Below, piece after piece: positions 24,901 to 35,843 of a stretch of DNA of 64,000 nt. Numbering within the stretch: the first letter of the stretch is position 1; each line of letters starts with the position of its first letter. Source of the DNA: Stichopus chloronotus (Eukaryota; Echinodermata; Holothuroidea; Aspidochirotida; Stichopodidae). The notes beneath the pieces are model-generated. The model was not told where the DNA came from and did no database searches. It was given only the letters and a program-made list of their open reading frames with translations. The stretch is from positions 38,973,937 to 39,037,936 of the forward strand of contig CM037830.1 of the NCBI GenBank assembly GCA_021234535.1. The letters run 5' to 3'. Position numbers and translations under genes: made by a program.

Positions 24901-27900
24901 CTGTTTGGGACACTCTGCCCCTACCTCCTCCCCCCCCCCCCCCCCCCCCGCTAGCTACGCTACTGAAGTGGACTAGACTAGTACTATGGCGCTATGGCAT
25001 GTCTATGCCCTGTCATTTTGCGCGGTGAGCCGACAAACATGAACAAAACGAAAACTAAGTATATAAGACGGATAAATCAGGAATTTGGCAACTCTTCGGG
25101 CTACGAATTATAGGGCTAAGAATTTGGTTGAAGTATCTAATGTAACAAAGTGACATGGAATCAAGATATCTTAAGGAACATAACAGGGAAAAAGGGACTT
25201 TTTTCTCTTATTTAATGTACAAAACACATAGCAACCAAGACCTAAGACACATCACTATACAGACTAACGTGCCTGTCAAACCATCTGATGCGTATTTCCA
25301 CTTTTCAATGGTTAATAATGGTTTTTCAATGGTTCATTAACTGAAAATATACAGACATGAGATATGAAGGCTGGTAACATGCAACTTAGAATACCGGAAA
25401 GATTGAAATCCTCGTGAATAAAAATTGTTTTTAAATGGACATGGAAAAAGGGCCATTTTCTGCAGTCAGGCAAGTATTCCCGTTGACTTATCCATAACTA
25501 CCCCAGAGTCGATTAATTTAGGTCGTAATAATATACCTACAATTACTGAATGAAAAGCTTAAGCTCACGTTGACGTACGAGACTTTTCCACCGTCACAAG
25601 AATTACGTCACAAGTTTTGTCAAAAGACATAAAAAAAAAGTCTTTCAAATTGTCTTTCGATTCATTTAAGAATCTTTACGATTTGAGTTGTAAAAAGACA
25701 AACGTAATTTTGAATAACTAATAAGCTGAAATGTAATACAAGTATTTTTCCATGCTTATCGACCTGTCTGGAAATGGGTTGACATACATACACTATACGC
25801 ATTCATTCCAGAATCAGTGTAAACTCTTCCACACACTTAAATAATAATATAATAATTTTTCTCGCAGGAAAAACCACCAAGATTAGAGGCACACATGCTA
25901 TCATGGATGAATAAAATTGCTCTCACTGAACCTGTCGGTGATAACTGAGTAAAATGCTTCCACGCCGGTGTGTCTACTGGCCTCAAACAACAGTGAATGT
26001 AGTTAGTAATGTCCTTACCCCAGATGTATGTTCAATAGGCCAACATTGATCAACATTACTGGAAAGAATCATTAATGTTTGACTCAATGAGTCTGGTAAG
26101 CATACCTTTCATTACTAATAAAAAAAAACAGCAAATATTGACATACCTTCTGGCAACCACTTCACCCGTTTTGTAACTAAAGCCAAACTTGATTTTCAAG
26201 TTCTCCTTGCGTAAAGCAGCCGCCACAGCTTGGACTATTTTCGGACGTCTGCTGGCTATTGCTGTATTCTTTCCGAACCACAGAATGGTGTCGTTCAGAA
26301 AACGAAAGTCTAGTAACGTCTCATTGAAATCTGTTGTCTTAAAATTTCCTGGATCCGTCAACAAAGAGAACAACTGTTTCGTCGCCTCTCCGTTCATCAA
26401 CATTAAAGTCGTTTTGCTGCCAACATCTGAGGTGTAGCCTCTTAATTTTGCAAGGTTTGCTCTTATTACATAATCGTATCCTGTATCTATCTCTATACCA
26501 CATTTGCTGTTTAATAATATACCGCCATTACCGATAATGGCGCATTTGTCTCTCTTTGTCATTGTAGAATAGAATGAATCAAGTTCATCCACTGAACAAT
26601 TTTCTCTAGCTAGATAAGTCTCATTGTTTAACAGTTCTCCTAGCTCTTCCTCTCTGAGTCGCCATTTATGTCTTGAAAAGGTCTGTTTAAATGACATGTC
26701 CTCTAGCTTGGTATCTTCGCGGTAGACGAGAATTGCATACAGTGGGTCGAAGCAACTGTCAAAGTTTCTTTGGAGGAAAAAATATATGCTGCAGTTACAG
26801 TGTAATTTAAGTTACTAGCTGGTTTAGTTTCCATGGCCGTTATTACGTGCACAATGTGTTTGTGTTTTGGGGTTGCGGAGGGGGGGGGGGGGGGGAGCAA
26901 TAAGTTGGAAGTAGAAAAATTGCTAATGCCAGTGATTTAGTGCATGAGACTCAAGTGCTATACATAAAAGGAATATAGATGTGCAAACTGTGGTTACACT
27001 TGTATGGGAGATTATCTATCTTAGGAACTTTCAAACAATGATTTAAGAAGGCAAATCTATAGGTTTGTTTCCTTTTTCTGTGGGTAATGAATTTCAATGG
27101 TTCATGAGTATGTGGAGGGGGGGGGGGTAGATATATGTGTAGGCCTATGTGAAGAGAGAGGAGGGAGGGGGAGGCAGTGGTTGCTTGTACTCATGTGGCT
27201 TCTACCTATGTCTATGATTTGATCCTTACCCAGTTGGCCTTCCTTCAAGGGGACTGTTTATGCTGGATTTGGTTAAGAACTCACTAAATGTGAAAAGTGC
27301 AGTTTGTCACAACTATCCGGCATAGAATTTTAAGGGAAATAGGGCGTTTAGAATATACCAACATGGTATATGAAGAAAATAGCTTTAATTGTTATTAAAC
27401 CATTCAGTTTCACCAATAAACATCTGCAAGAGCTTCATCTCCTCAAAATATTATGCATGTGGTGAGAAACGGAAGATGCATTTTTTGAATTTTGAAAAGT
27501 TTGGGTGAAAAAATTATTGTTGAGCAATAAATAACTGAATTTCTATCTATGAGAAACTTATTTCTTGAAAAGAAGGCTACGGTCCTTCCTTATTTTGAAT
27601 AATCTGTCATTCTATGTCCATACACACTGGTTTTAAAACTATGGTTGTTTTCTGAAAGATAAACGCCTTATTTCCCATTAAGCATATGGTCTTTAAACTA
27701 TACCTCCATCAAAACGAAACTTGGGCATGTTTTAATAGTGAAAACAAAAGATCAAACAATTGATGAGTCAAGGTCTTGACTAAGTTTGAACACCCACCCT
27801 CAATTCATTGATAACATGATAGAACATATTGTTTACGGAAGACCCGCTATGGGGTTATGCAGCTAATACACGTAATGACCACATACTCACCTAGTGCAAA

Positions 27901-28078
27901 GCTTCTTACAGATTTCTCTGACGTCCATTATTACTGGAATTCTTGTGACAAATTGTCTTGCATATCCATTGAATTGATAAACGGTACGGGTGTTTGAACA
28001 ATTTTCATACAAGTATGTCAATGATAACACACACATACAACAAAGGCCAACGAATAACTTTGGAAAGGCGTTATCCAT
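21648..28078 (-). CDS. Alpha-2,8-sialyltransferase-like protein (GT29), whole gene, 3 coding exons
   Basis: Seen: three exons join with matching phases (28078-27891, 26767-26147, 21912-21648) into an open protein of about 357 residues. In order it has a short cytoplasmic tail, a hydrophobic signal anchor (about residues 8-22), a luminal stem, sialylmotif L (about 138-187, starting CAIIGNGG), sialylmotif S (about 278-300, PSAGM to LYGF), motif III (HYYE, 315-318) and motif VS (His329 to Glu334). Cys138 and Cys292 sit where the conserved disulfide between motifs L and S is expected. Family knowledge: GT29 enzymes transfer sialic acid from CMP-Neu5Ac to glycans in the Golgi lumen; NGGIL in motif L and HYYE in motif III favour the ST8Sia (alpha-2,8) branch. 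The length is normal for ST8Sia. Inference: a functional gene; acceptor and linkage cannot be told from sequence. The first coding exon could be preceded by a 5' UTR exon that I cannot see. Confidence 0.9.
22051..22646. mobile_element. Foldback / MITE-like element in the sialyltransferase intron vicinity
   Basis: Left end CAAGATGGTAACGTGACAAA (22051-) continues ATTCAGAAAATTGAC. The right end, read in reverse complement from 22646, is CAAGATTGCCATATGTGACA, continuing GAATTCGAAAATTGACG. These are about 35-bp imperfect terminal inverted repeats around a non-coding interior rich in TTGTCGAGTT-like motifs. It lies in sialyltransferase intron 2 (21913-26146). Confidence 0.5.
22901..23263. mobile_element. 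TTAA-flanked MITE with 17-bp perfect terminal inverted repeats
   Basis: TTAA (22901-22904) precedes AGGGGAAATCAGGGTTT (22905-22921). The exact reverse complement, AAACCCTGATTTCCCCT (23243-23259), is followed by TTAA (23260-23263). The 355-bp interior has no coding capacity. Exact inverted ends flanked by TTAA are typical of piggyBac-type non-autonomous elements, although these ends do not begin with the common CCC. It lies in sialyltransferase intron 2. Confidence 0.75.
23264..26146. other. Part of sialyltransferase intron 2; poly-G/C tracts, no exon seen
   Basis: Contains G/C homopolymers (24070, 24239, 24801, 24930) and an inverted copy of CTATCTAAGCGGAGCGCCAC (23914-) of the dispersed short repeat family. 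No additional in-phase exon is needed, since exon 2 and exon 3 phases match. Confidence 0.6.
24890..24970 (-). repeat. 'AGTAGCGTAGCTAGC(G)n' poly-G repeat with 20-base homopolymer
   Basis: On the minus strand, CAGTAGCGTAGCTAGC is followed by an uninterrupted run of 20 G (24930-24949 as C on plus) and GAGGAGGTAGGGGCAGAG. Similar layouts (GTGGCGTCGCTAAGAA then 14 G and CACGTGCCCC) occur at 29516-29580 and, more decayed, at 240-290 and 2281-2330. This looks like a dispersed element with a hypervariable G tract. Confidence 0.65.
26147..26767 (-). CDS. Sialyltransferase coding exon 2 (stem and sialylmotif L)
   Basis: This exon encodes about 206 residues, including all of sialylmotif L (CMP-sialic acid donor binding): CAIIGNGGIL, then IDTGYDYVIRANLA and the SDVGSKTTLMLMN end. 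The acceptor is read as CCTCCAAAG before AAAC, after a run of T (exon start 26767). An alternative acceptor, CTGCAG 21 bases upstream, keeps the same frame and would add seven residues. The donor is AG/GTATGT (26146-26141), leaving two bases (AG) that complete an Arg codon with the first base of exon 3. Downstream of motif L the region keeps the family pattern of a hydrophobic stretch with a W-F pair (ILWFGKNTAI). Confidence 0.9.
27891..28078 (-). CDS. Sialyltransferase coding exon 1 (signal anchor and stem)
   Basis: This exon encodes the first 62 residues, starting MDNAFPKLFVG. I chose that Met because a type II membrane anchor (LFVGLCCMCVLSLTYLY) follows directly. The frame stays open for 32 codons upstream to another Met, but that extension would put a long unrelated peptide before the anchor. 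The exon ends CTAG before the strong donor GTGAGT (27890-27885), leaving two bases (AG) of a split codon. This fits exon 2, which starts with one leftover base. A potential N-glycosylation site (NCS) follows the anchor, as expected on the luminal side. Confidence 0.8.
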
Positions 28079-30879
28079 ATTATCAGAAAAGCATATAGCA
28101 GGATGTGACGTGGTGGTTGTGAGAATTGCAATCACTCCTTTTTCACATACTGGTCTACTTTGCATGCAGTGCATGGACTTTAAACTAAGACGAAATTATG
28201 TTTCCGCACATGAATGACACAGAGGGTCTAACACTGTCAGTCTGCACTTTAATTAACCTAGGATAAGTAATATTGCCAAGCATGCGACAATTAACTTCAA
28301 CACAGATTAATGTAACAACTAATCTGTAAGATGAACCCACGTGATATATACAGTGGAAACAAACTGAAATGCGAGAAGTAGAGTTATCATGTTAGAATGA
28401 CCTATTATTCTCAATAAAATCTCTCTTTTTTGGGCGAGATAGATTTACAATAGCCCAACATTTCATTGGAAAATTTGCCAAATTGTTGAAACGCCGTGTT
28501 ATAAATGACTCTAGACATGTTTTTCTGACATTTAGTTTAAAGTAAGTCTGTATTTCGACAAATCCTTTGTCTAGAACGAGTTGTTATAACCAAATAATCC
28601 AGTACGGTTATATGAAAGCACAGCGTATAGAGACATGGAACACATTATCATATAGTTACGCAAAGGACAATTAAATGAAATGCACAACGTTAAGGTTCGA
28701 ATTCTTACTTTTTTTTTTAAGTTTTTTTTTTGTTACGTGTTGAATGTTGTTACTGTTTTTTATTTTATTTTGAAGATAACCTCCGACAGTAAATTGGAGT
28801 TATACAAACAAAAGCGTGATGAGTAAACTTGTAAATTTTGTACTCGAACATCATTGTTGGCATATTCTATTTGACGTTATAATTTAATTGGTTTATCATA
28901 ATCCAATGGTCGATAAGGGTCAAGGTGATGATTCGGTGTAAACTTTATGGATACCAGTTAATTGAATACAGTGTCTGAAGACAATTAAGTAGACATATCA
29001 CTTACTAATACTATTGTTCGAAAATCATCTGAATTGATTATTAGAAACAAGACAAAGTGGAACCTTGTAGGCCTATATCTTATCATGCTGAGCAACAAGC
29101 ATTCTCATAAGAGATGATTGCATTTACTATTCCATGCATACTTCAATAGGGATGTTTCAATGAAAACATCAATATTAAAAAGAAATTTAATCCAACGTAT
29201 CACAATACACACTTGTAGTTTGCTGATTGTGTAATCGTGAATGCTCAATTACATGACATCATGTTCTGTTATTATACGTATATCGGGGACGAAAGCTTCC
29301 CAAAATGAACACTATAATCGCACATACAACACATACGATAATGTGCTTAACTTTTCAACTCTCCGGAACACTTCCATATATATCAACACATAGTCCAAGT
29401 TGATCATTCACATAAACAGCCACAGAAAAGAACTTTGGTTAAATTAGATGTTATATGTGAAAGTGTTATTTCTTCCAAATCAGTACTCAGTCGAGTTTGT
29501 TACTCCCTTCTAAACAGTGGCGTCGCTAAGAAGGGGGGGGGGGGGGAACACGTGCCCCTCTGGTAAACCTTGTGCCCCATGTGCCCCAAAATTATATTTG
29601 GGATTTTTAAAAAGTCCTTTCGTCACTACTGCATTTTACTAGCAGGTTTCATAGTAATCGAAGTTCTTGTTTAGTAAAAGGAAAGGCAGCAATTTGTACT
29701 TTTTGCATGCAGAAGAGATCAGCTCATCTCACGAAACACATGATGATAACTAATGTGTGCGTTGAAGGGTGGATATCTTTAGTGGAAATCTCAGTCATAA
29801 ATTTAAAAGTGGCTCCCGCAACTTGCCCGCACAATCAACGACGTCAATGTATTACAGTACTCACGCACGGTACATACCGACACTTACTAACCCTTGATGT
29901 CGCAACATGCAGGTGTGAATAAACGCCTTGATAAAGTGTACCGTAGGGCTACGGAGGTGGCTTAAAATTTTGAGCCACCTGTTGATGTATTACCTAAGCT
30001 TTACTACTCGATGAGCCACTTACATTCCTCAGTCAGTAGTTGTGAATTAAGTAAGTCATGCAGTCTTGGTCCATGTTGTCGCTGTTTTCAATTTTTTTCC
30101 TTCTCAATGTTTAGCACAGGTTTTGTAACCCCCAATCGAAGGGTATCACTTCCACCAGGAAGCTGTGGACAAGTCCAGCTCTTCCATGCTCTCACGATAA
30201 GGAAACAGTATGAACGAAACTTATTTTGTTAACCGTTAGTCCATCAGTAAATTAATGCTTATGTAAACCAAATTGTTTTGTATTCAAACCTGCGTATATT
30301 TATTGATATCGATGAAAGTAACTGAATCATACTATGTAATTGTGATCTGTTTATGAATACCTTCAGACACATATCTTCTTGGCATTATGGAAGCAGTTGA
30401 ATCTTCAAACGGTGTGGTTATAAGAAATGCTTTTAAAGAGTTGGAGAAAAACAAGAGCTCTTCAGTTCAGAACGACACTGAGCTATATGAACTTCATGAT
30501 AATGAGAGAAAAATGATTGCCCCCAGGGATGCTGTTTTGTAATATCATAGTACACTGTGTAGAAACCCAATGATGAAAAGTGGGGAGGGGAAAGCGGATG
30601 GGGAGGAGGGAGTGGGTGCAAACTTTCAAAAATTGGCCAATCGTGCCTCAAATTAATATTGCACAGGCATCTCACTGTTGCTCTTCTCGATTTTGATTGG
30701 CGGGTGCCAATTTCTTTTTGTCGGAGGCATTAGTAGGACAGAAAAAGAGCCACACTTCATTGAGAAAAAGCCAAACAGTTTTTTTCTCAAACCAACCATG
30801 GCGCCTCTTAATTGTCATAGCGACGATTGTCGGAAAATGTGAAATGCCAGTTGAGATGTTTCATATCTCAATCTAGCGC
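28079..30879. other. Upstream flank of the sialyltransferase gene, no gene seen
   Basis: Likely holds the promoter and any 5' UTR exon of the minus-strand sialyltransferase, but no TATA box or clear element can be assigned. Long T runs at 28710-28730. Confidence 0.4.
29516..29600 (+). repeat. 'AGTGGCGT-GCTA(G)n' poly-G repeat copy
   Basis: CAGTGGCGTCGCTAAGAA, 14 G, AACACGTGCCCCTCTGGTAA and CCCCATGTGCCCC. Matches the minus-strand copy at 24890-24970 in arrangement. Confidence 0.6.
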
Positions 30880-31830
30880 AGGCTTCAAAAAATTGCCAAA
30901 TATTGCACTAGATGTACATCTAAGGTTACCCAGAAGATGAAACATTTCTCAAAAAGGGAATGCAGACACCACCTTCCTTACAACCCTCGCCCATACTAAC
31001 CATCAATCATTTCATGCTTTCCCTCACCCATCAAAATACTATTGTATGACAAGGTTATTTTCTCATCAAGGTTGCTATCATTTACAAAAGTTAACGGTAC
31101 AAGAATTAGCCTGCTACTTTGTTATGCAATCATCGACGGTTGTAGCAAATTAAGTAAAAAAAAAACTGTATCGCCAGTAAATATTGCTGAAGTAACATTT
31201 CTGGGACTAATATTTCTTGTAACATGAAATGTGACGACAGTAGATTAAAAATATTTCACCAGTTCCTGTCTAAGGTTATCCTGGTTGTTGAAAAATTCTC
31301 CAAAAGAAAAAAAACTTAACATTTCTGGAGATAACAATTTCTTGCAAAAACAAAAAACAAAATTCAAAAGACGCCAAATATTGCACGAGATTGCAAGTTA
31401 AGATTGCCTGGTAGTTGGAAAAATCTCAAACGTTAAGGGGAACTTCCTCCCCCGGCCTAGCAATTTTGACCCATCAAAAAAACATGGTATACCAGCATTC
31501 TCCATCAAATGACTATTATTTAAAAAAGTTAGCAGTGCAAAGACATCGTCGACAATTGCAGCACGAATAAAAAACCTTTGAACAGTAGACATTGTTGGGG
31601 AAACTACTGGAAACTAGGATTTCTCAAGAAAAGAAACTTGACTTCAAAAGACGCTAAATAGCAAGCTAGATTTATTCTATACTTACTTGGTAGTTGAAAT
31701 ATTACTCAAAAAAGGATGGGCCCCTCCCCTTAGACCCTCCTCAAGACATTCGATCACCCTCCTAATCACCACCCCTCCAGCATCAAAATACTTTGAAACT
31801 ACCCCAGTGAAAATGACACCATTCGTATTA
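30880..31830 (+). repeat. Diverged repeat family, about 4 copies
   Basis: A block reading CAAAAGACGCCAAATATTGCAC, AA(G)GTT(A/G)CC(T/C)GG(T)AGTTG, (T)CTCAAA(AAG), CCTC and CATCAAAATACT recurs from about 30885, 31270, 31365 and 31640. Spacing is irregular (about 100-480 bases). No ORFs; origin unknown. Confidence 0.55.
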
Positions 31831-32549
31831 ACTGTCTTTCCCATTTTCCGGTTTTATAAATACAATGTATATTTATTAGTTATGATCGCCGATCCAATGA
31901 TAGTGGGCGCGGTGCTTAGTCCCCTCAGTGAAAAAAGTGTGACAATAAAGTTATAACAATTTGTACCTTTTTCGTGGAGGATTGAAAAATCCGGTAAAAG
32001 TCTCTATGGAATTCGGGGGGGGGGGGGGTTCTCCGGGTAACTGATATCACTTGAATTAAGCCTTTATGTGAGCTGGTGGTTCAAGAAGAGGAATCATGTG
32101 GTCCAATCCCTTCAATTTATAGCTTCTTTCTGAAGTTTTGTCGTCATTTCCTACAGAAAATATGGAATAGATCCAATTCGAGGTCTCCATGAATCCGTTT
32201 ATTGTGTGCTGGTAATCTGGGAAGTGTTGAAAGCAATTAAGATTCGTTATAGCACCCCACAAAGTGATGGTGGCTCACCGCTATGAAAGTATGTAGATAA
32301 TGTAGAAAATAGCATGAGAAATTGCCGACGTGATACATTTGTTTTTCAAGGCATGATATACATGCAGCGCAGGAAGTGCCGTTTCCGACCATCTAAGGGG
32401 TTTGTAAAGCCAAAAAATGTTCTTTCCGTGCAAAGAACAACACCTTCAGGCATGATCCCGCATACCCCACTGACCACCCTGGACAGAAGACTCGTATGTC
32501 ATATCAATTACGAATAGGCAACATATGATTCCCAAATCATTAGACCCTG

Positions 32550-32640
32550 CGCAGTGCCTTAGCTGGAGATTTCTGTTGACATTTATTTCACGTGCACCTT
32601 CTGTTAACCAACGATTGACGTTTTTGTCAAAGTTTCTCTG
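32550..32640 (-). pseudogene. Possible decayed sialyltransferase-like exon start (weak)
   Basis: On the minus strand, TTCTGCAG is followed by AGAAACTTTGACA, encoding LQRNFDKNVNRWLTEGARE. The first part matches the start of sialyltransferase exon 2 (LQRNFD at 26776-26759) in both sequence and splice position. The likeness ends there and no sialylmotif is found, so this is only a hint of a duplicated gene copy. Confidence 0.2.
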
Positions 32641-32720
32641 CAGAATTTTGGACCACTCTCCTTGACACATTTTTGCTGGAAAGGAATCACCATTTTCATA
32701 GATTTTGTTTTCAATTGCAG

Positions 32721-32814
32721 ATATGATGTTCCTACACTGAGGCAGTTTGCAGAAAATAATGAGAAAGGATGTGTATTTGTTTTAAATGATTCTTGTATCA
32801 TCTCAAACCACCAG
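32721..32814 (+). other. Exon-like open segment with good splice sites, unassigned
   Basis: Acceptor TTTTCAATTGCAG and donor CACCAG/GTATGT bracket 94 open bases encoding YDVPTLRQFAENNEKG and CVFVLNDSCIISNHQ. I do not recognise the peptide and see no partner exons nearby on this strand. It could be an orphan exon of a gene extending between the two known genes, or chance. Confidence 0.25.
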
Positions 32815-32889
32815 GTATGTATTACCGTTTCCATAGATGTTTCTCACATGAATTGAAGAACTGCAGAAATAAGATCCCAATTTTAGGAC

Positions 32890-33005
32890 TGGAAATATTC
32901 AGCTCGTGTACATCTGGAATGTGTCGTTTTCGGCCATCTGTTCATTTGAAAAATCAGAATTTTCTTTGCTCTAACTAATGGTGGCGCTCCACTTAGATAG
33001 TCCAG
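32890..33005 (+). repeat. Dispersed short repeat 'GATGGTGGCG', copy
   Basis: GGAATGTGTCGTTTTCGGCC, ATTTTCTTTGCTCTAACTAA and TGGTGGCGCTCCACTTAGATAG: the family halves in the same order as at 1020-1165. Confidence 0.55.
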
Positions 33006-33809
33006 TTGGTTAGGCCTACACGTTAACATATTTCTCTATACTGAAAGTGGGACATAACTTTCGGAAAGCTGGTCTGAGAGCACAGGCTTGGTGGCGCCTA
33101 GAAATTTGAAGGCGGAGGTCCTTTGCCCGAATTTTGTTTGTTACTACTTACCGGGTTTACTATTTAAGCGGAGCGCCTCCATCAGTTTGTGGGTTTACAA
33201 ACATCATCTTTACAACCCCCCCCCCCCTCCTCCAGATTCACCGGAAATGGGACTTCTAGAGTGTCCTGGGTTGCATTACCCAGCCTTGAAATAGGGATCT
33301 CTTATCTGCAATTTCAATACTCATAATTGTGTATTCCAGCGGGAAAGTATACACTCCCTAACCATATAATCCCATCGCGTAAAAATTACGCAGGAGATTT
33401 GTAAAGACACAACTACTTAACAACAGCTAGGCGAAAAAAATAAAAAGAAGCGAAGAAGATTAAATAATTGACTCTTGTTGATCTTTTATTGTTTTCCGAG
33501 TAGTGTTATGAAGAAGAGCAGTCGGAAACATGACACTGCAATACTTCCACCTACAATAACATTGCTTTGGCTCTTAAGGGGTGGTAAAAATCAAATCGTC
33601 GGTGTAAGCAAAATATTTTGCGGTCGCCTGCATATATCATTGCGGCGTGCCACCACCAGTTGGCATCTGAATTATTTGCTAAAATTATTTGCACATGATT
33701 CTCGAATTTTCTTCCATCAAGACTTTAATTGATATTATTTACAGGCTATACCCCCAAAATCTGCTCTAATTTCGTTGTGAACTCTGCCCCAATTTTCAGT
33801 TCTCCAGGA

Positions 33810-33845
33810 TTTGTGTGTGTGTGTGTATGTGTGTGTGTATGTGGG
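33810..33845 (+). repeat. (TG)n microsatellite
   Basis: GTGTGTGTGTGTATGTGTGT followed by GTATGTGGGG; its complement gives a spurious His-Thr-rich frame. Confidence 0.85.
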
Positions 33846-34139
33846 GGGAGTCTTTCCTTGCCCCTTGGCCTATATCTGGACTGAGGGGCGAGGTACCTGG
33901 TAAAATGTAGATTTTGGTACCTGCCTATGAAACAAATGTGCAATACATTAAAGCAGATTTTACCATTATTTTGTTTGCCATATTTTGAAAAAGTTTGTGG
34001 ACTATTTCACGGTCATGCAGATATTAGTCACATTCAAACTCAAATATATAGTCAAGTCAAATTATTTTTACTGTACATGCAAAGAACATCTTATAAGAAA
34101 ATAAGACCGGGACGGTCAGTTTTCCTTTAAGGAACCGGA

Positions 34140-34720
34140 CGATCCTGATTAATCAAGACAGATTGTAACCCTCGTTAGGCCCCATTTGGAATATGCTATT
34201 CAGGCTTGTAATCCCCGTTTTTTTTTTCAAAAAAGAAATATATTTTGGAAAAGTTCAGAAAAGAGCAACTAAGTTGAGTAATTCCATAAGATGTGTCGGT
34301 ACGCTATGATCATAGAATAAAAATGCTTAACTTGATCTTACATCCATTGAGCTTAGACGCCTTCTGTGCTTTAAGTGTTCAAAATTCTTCATTGTGTTGA
34401 TAAAGCTTTTTTAATGATTTTTTACTGATCTAAGTCATTGAGTTCTCTTAGTAGCCGTAAATTTAAGCTCCAAAAGATACGCTGTAGGCTGGATGTTAGA
34501 ACGTTGTTCTTCTTACACACGGTGTTGTGGAATGGTCTGCCGGAGTCTGTGGTGATGTTTAACACTGTTAATGCGTTTAAGAATGCACTTGATGGATATT
34601 TTTGGCAGTGTGGGATATTCTGGTTACTGCTTTGGGTTTGGGGATGTCTGCTCTTTCAGGGTCCGAGTTTTATGACATTGTCCTTTCTGACACTTTACTC
34701 ACTAAATTAAACTAATATCA
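34140..34720 (+). mobile_element. Decayed CR1/L2-type LINE RT 3' fragment
   Basis: The plus strand contains TLVRPHLEYAIQAC (34165-34210), a region like LEKVQKRATKLS, a DHRIKMLNLI-like block, and then RCRLDVRTLFFLHTVLWNGL and PESVVMFNTVNAFKNALDGY. These are the successive C-terminal blocks of CR1/L2 RTs. The (T)9 and (A)6 runs and frame changes at 34215-34240 show decay. Confidence 0.75.
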
Positions 34721-35767
34721 TGCTCATTTTCATACATTTTTATTGGTGATGTGGTAAAAGGAGGGAATGGGGTGAAAGGGGCCTGCGTCCTGGAAAGTCG
34801 CTGCCCCTTCCATTTCCTTTGGGTCAACTAAGTTCCAAGCGTATTGTTCATTCCTCAACTGGAAGGTGATAGCAACTGTTTCGTTCATATGGTTTTAGTT
34901 ACATGCATCCTCAAAGCAAATTAAGCTCGTTACTAAGGTGGTTGTGAGTTCAACATTTGCAGCTAATATGCAATCTGGTCGTACTACCTCCAGACAGTCT
35001 TCGAAAGATGTAAGCAATTCCCTTCATTGGACGGCACAGACATAATGATTTCAATTTGATATCGCCGATGATTTATTTATTGTAGCTCTTTAAGATTGTT
35101 GGTAGTTCACGCAGTTGGAGCAATAGTTCAACGCTCGTTTCGTGGAACTGGGCTAAGCTTAGGCTTCAGTATGTGCAACGCATAACGACGTAAACTAATA
35201 TTTTTTAGAGTTTGACTAGCAAGAACGATTGCTGCTACTCTGTATTGTCATTACCACCAGTGCACAGTGCGTACTAATGTTAGTACGGTTGAAAGTTGAT
35301 ATGTGATTCAAGATGTAGGGTCCTCGTTGGAGGGCATGTGCGAGATCCTAGTTTTTGATAGACCTTTTGTTTCGTCATTTTTATTGCTTGGCCTAATGTT
35401 AGGCTATGTTACGTTTTATGTGCAAATTTTAACTGTAACATGGGTGTATCAGGAGTTGATCACCTAAAGTTTACAAACATTTTAATCGTTAAATATTAAA
35501 CATAATTAAAATATATGTTACTTGACTGAAGTATTCCTTAATGTGCCTTTATCATTCTAATACTTGTTGGGGCTCGAATTTAGAATCCGTGACCACATGC
35601 ACAAAATAGATAGTGGTATGCTTGGATGAGCACTGGTGGTACTGCTAGCAATAGCATATACTCTAGGGTTAGCATATCATTATATAGGGTTAACGTATGT
35701 ATCACAAAGCTAGGGGATTGGGGATTTATTGTATAAATCTTTGAACACCCATTAACCAAATTCACTC

Positions 35768-35843
35768 TGATGGCATAGTGTGTTACGCGTAGGACTGTTG
35801 TGCAACTTTAATCTGAAAAGCCTTGGTTCTATTCCCTGCTAAC
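35768..35843 (+). repeat. tRNA-like sequence, probable SINE head or tRNA pseudogene
   Basis: GATGGCATAGTGTGTTACGC resembles a tRNA D-arm with an A box, GGACTGTTG...AATCTGAA resembles an anticodon region, and GGTTCTATTCCCTGC resembles a T-arm with a B box (GGTTCRANTCC, one mismatch). The order and about 75-base length fit a tRNA. Mismatches and the lack of a clean acceptor stem point to a tRNA-derived SINE or pseudogene. Confidence 0.4.

Noticed and set aside
26703..26900. Minus-strand frame MLPPPPPSATPK... as sialyltransferase N-terminus
   Set aside because: It is in a different frame from exon 2 and starts in a poly-G tract; the real N-terminus with a membrane anchor is the exon at 28078-27891.
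33746..33943. His-Thr repeat frame on the minus strand
   Set aside because: Translation of the complementary (TG)n microsatellite.
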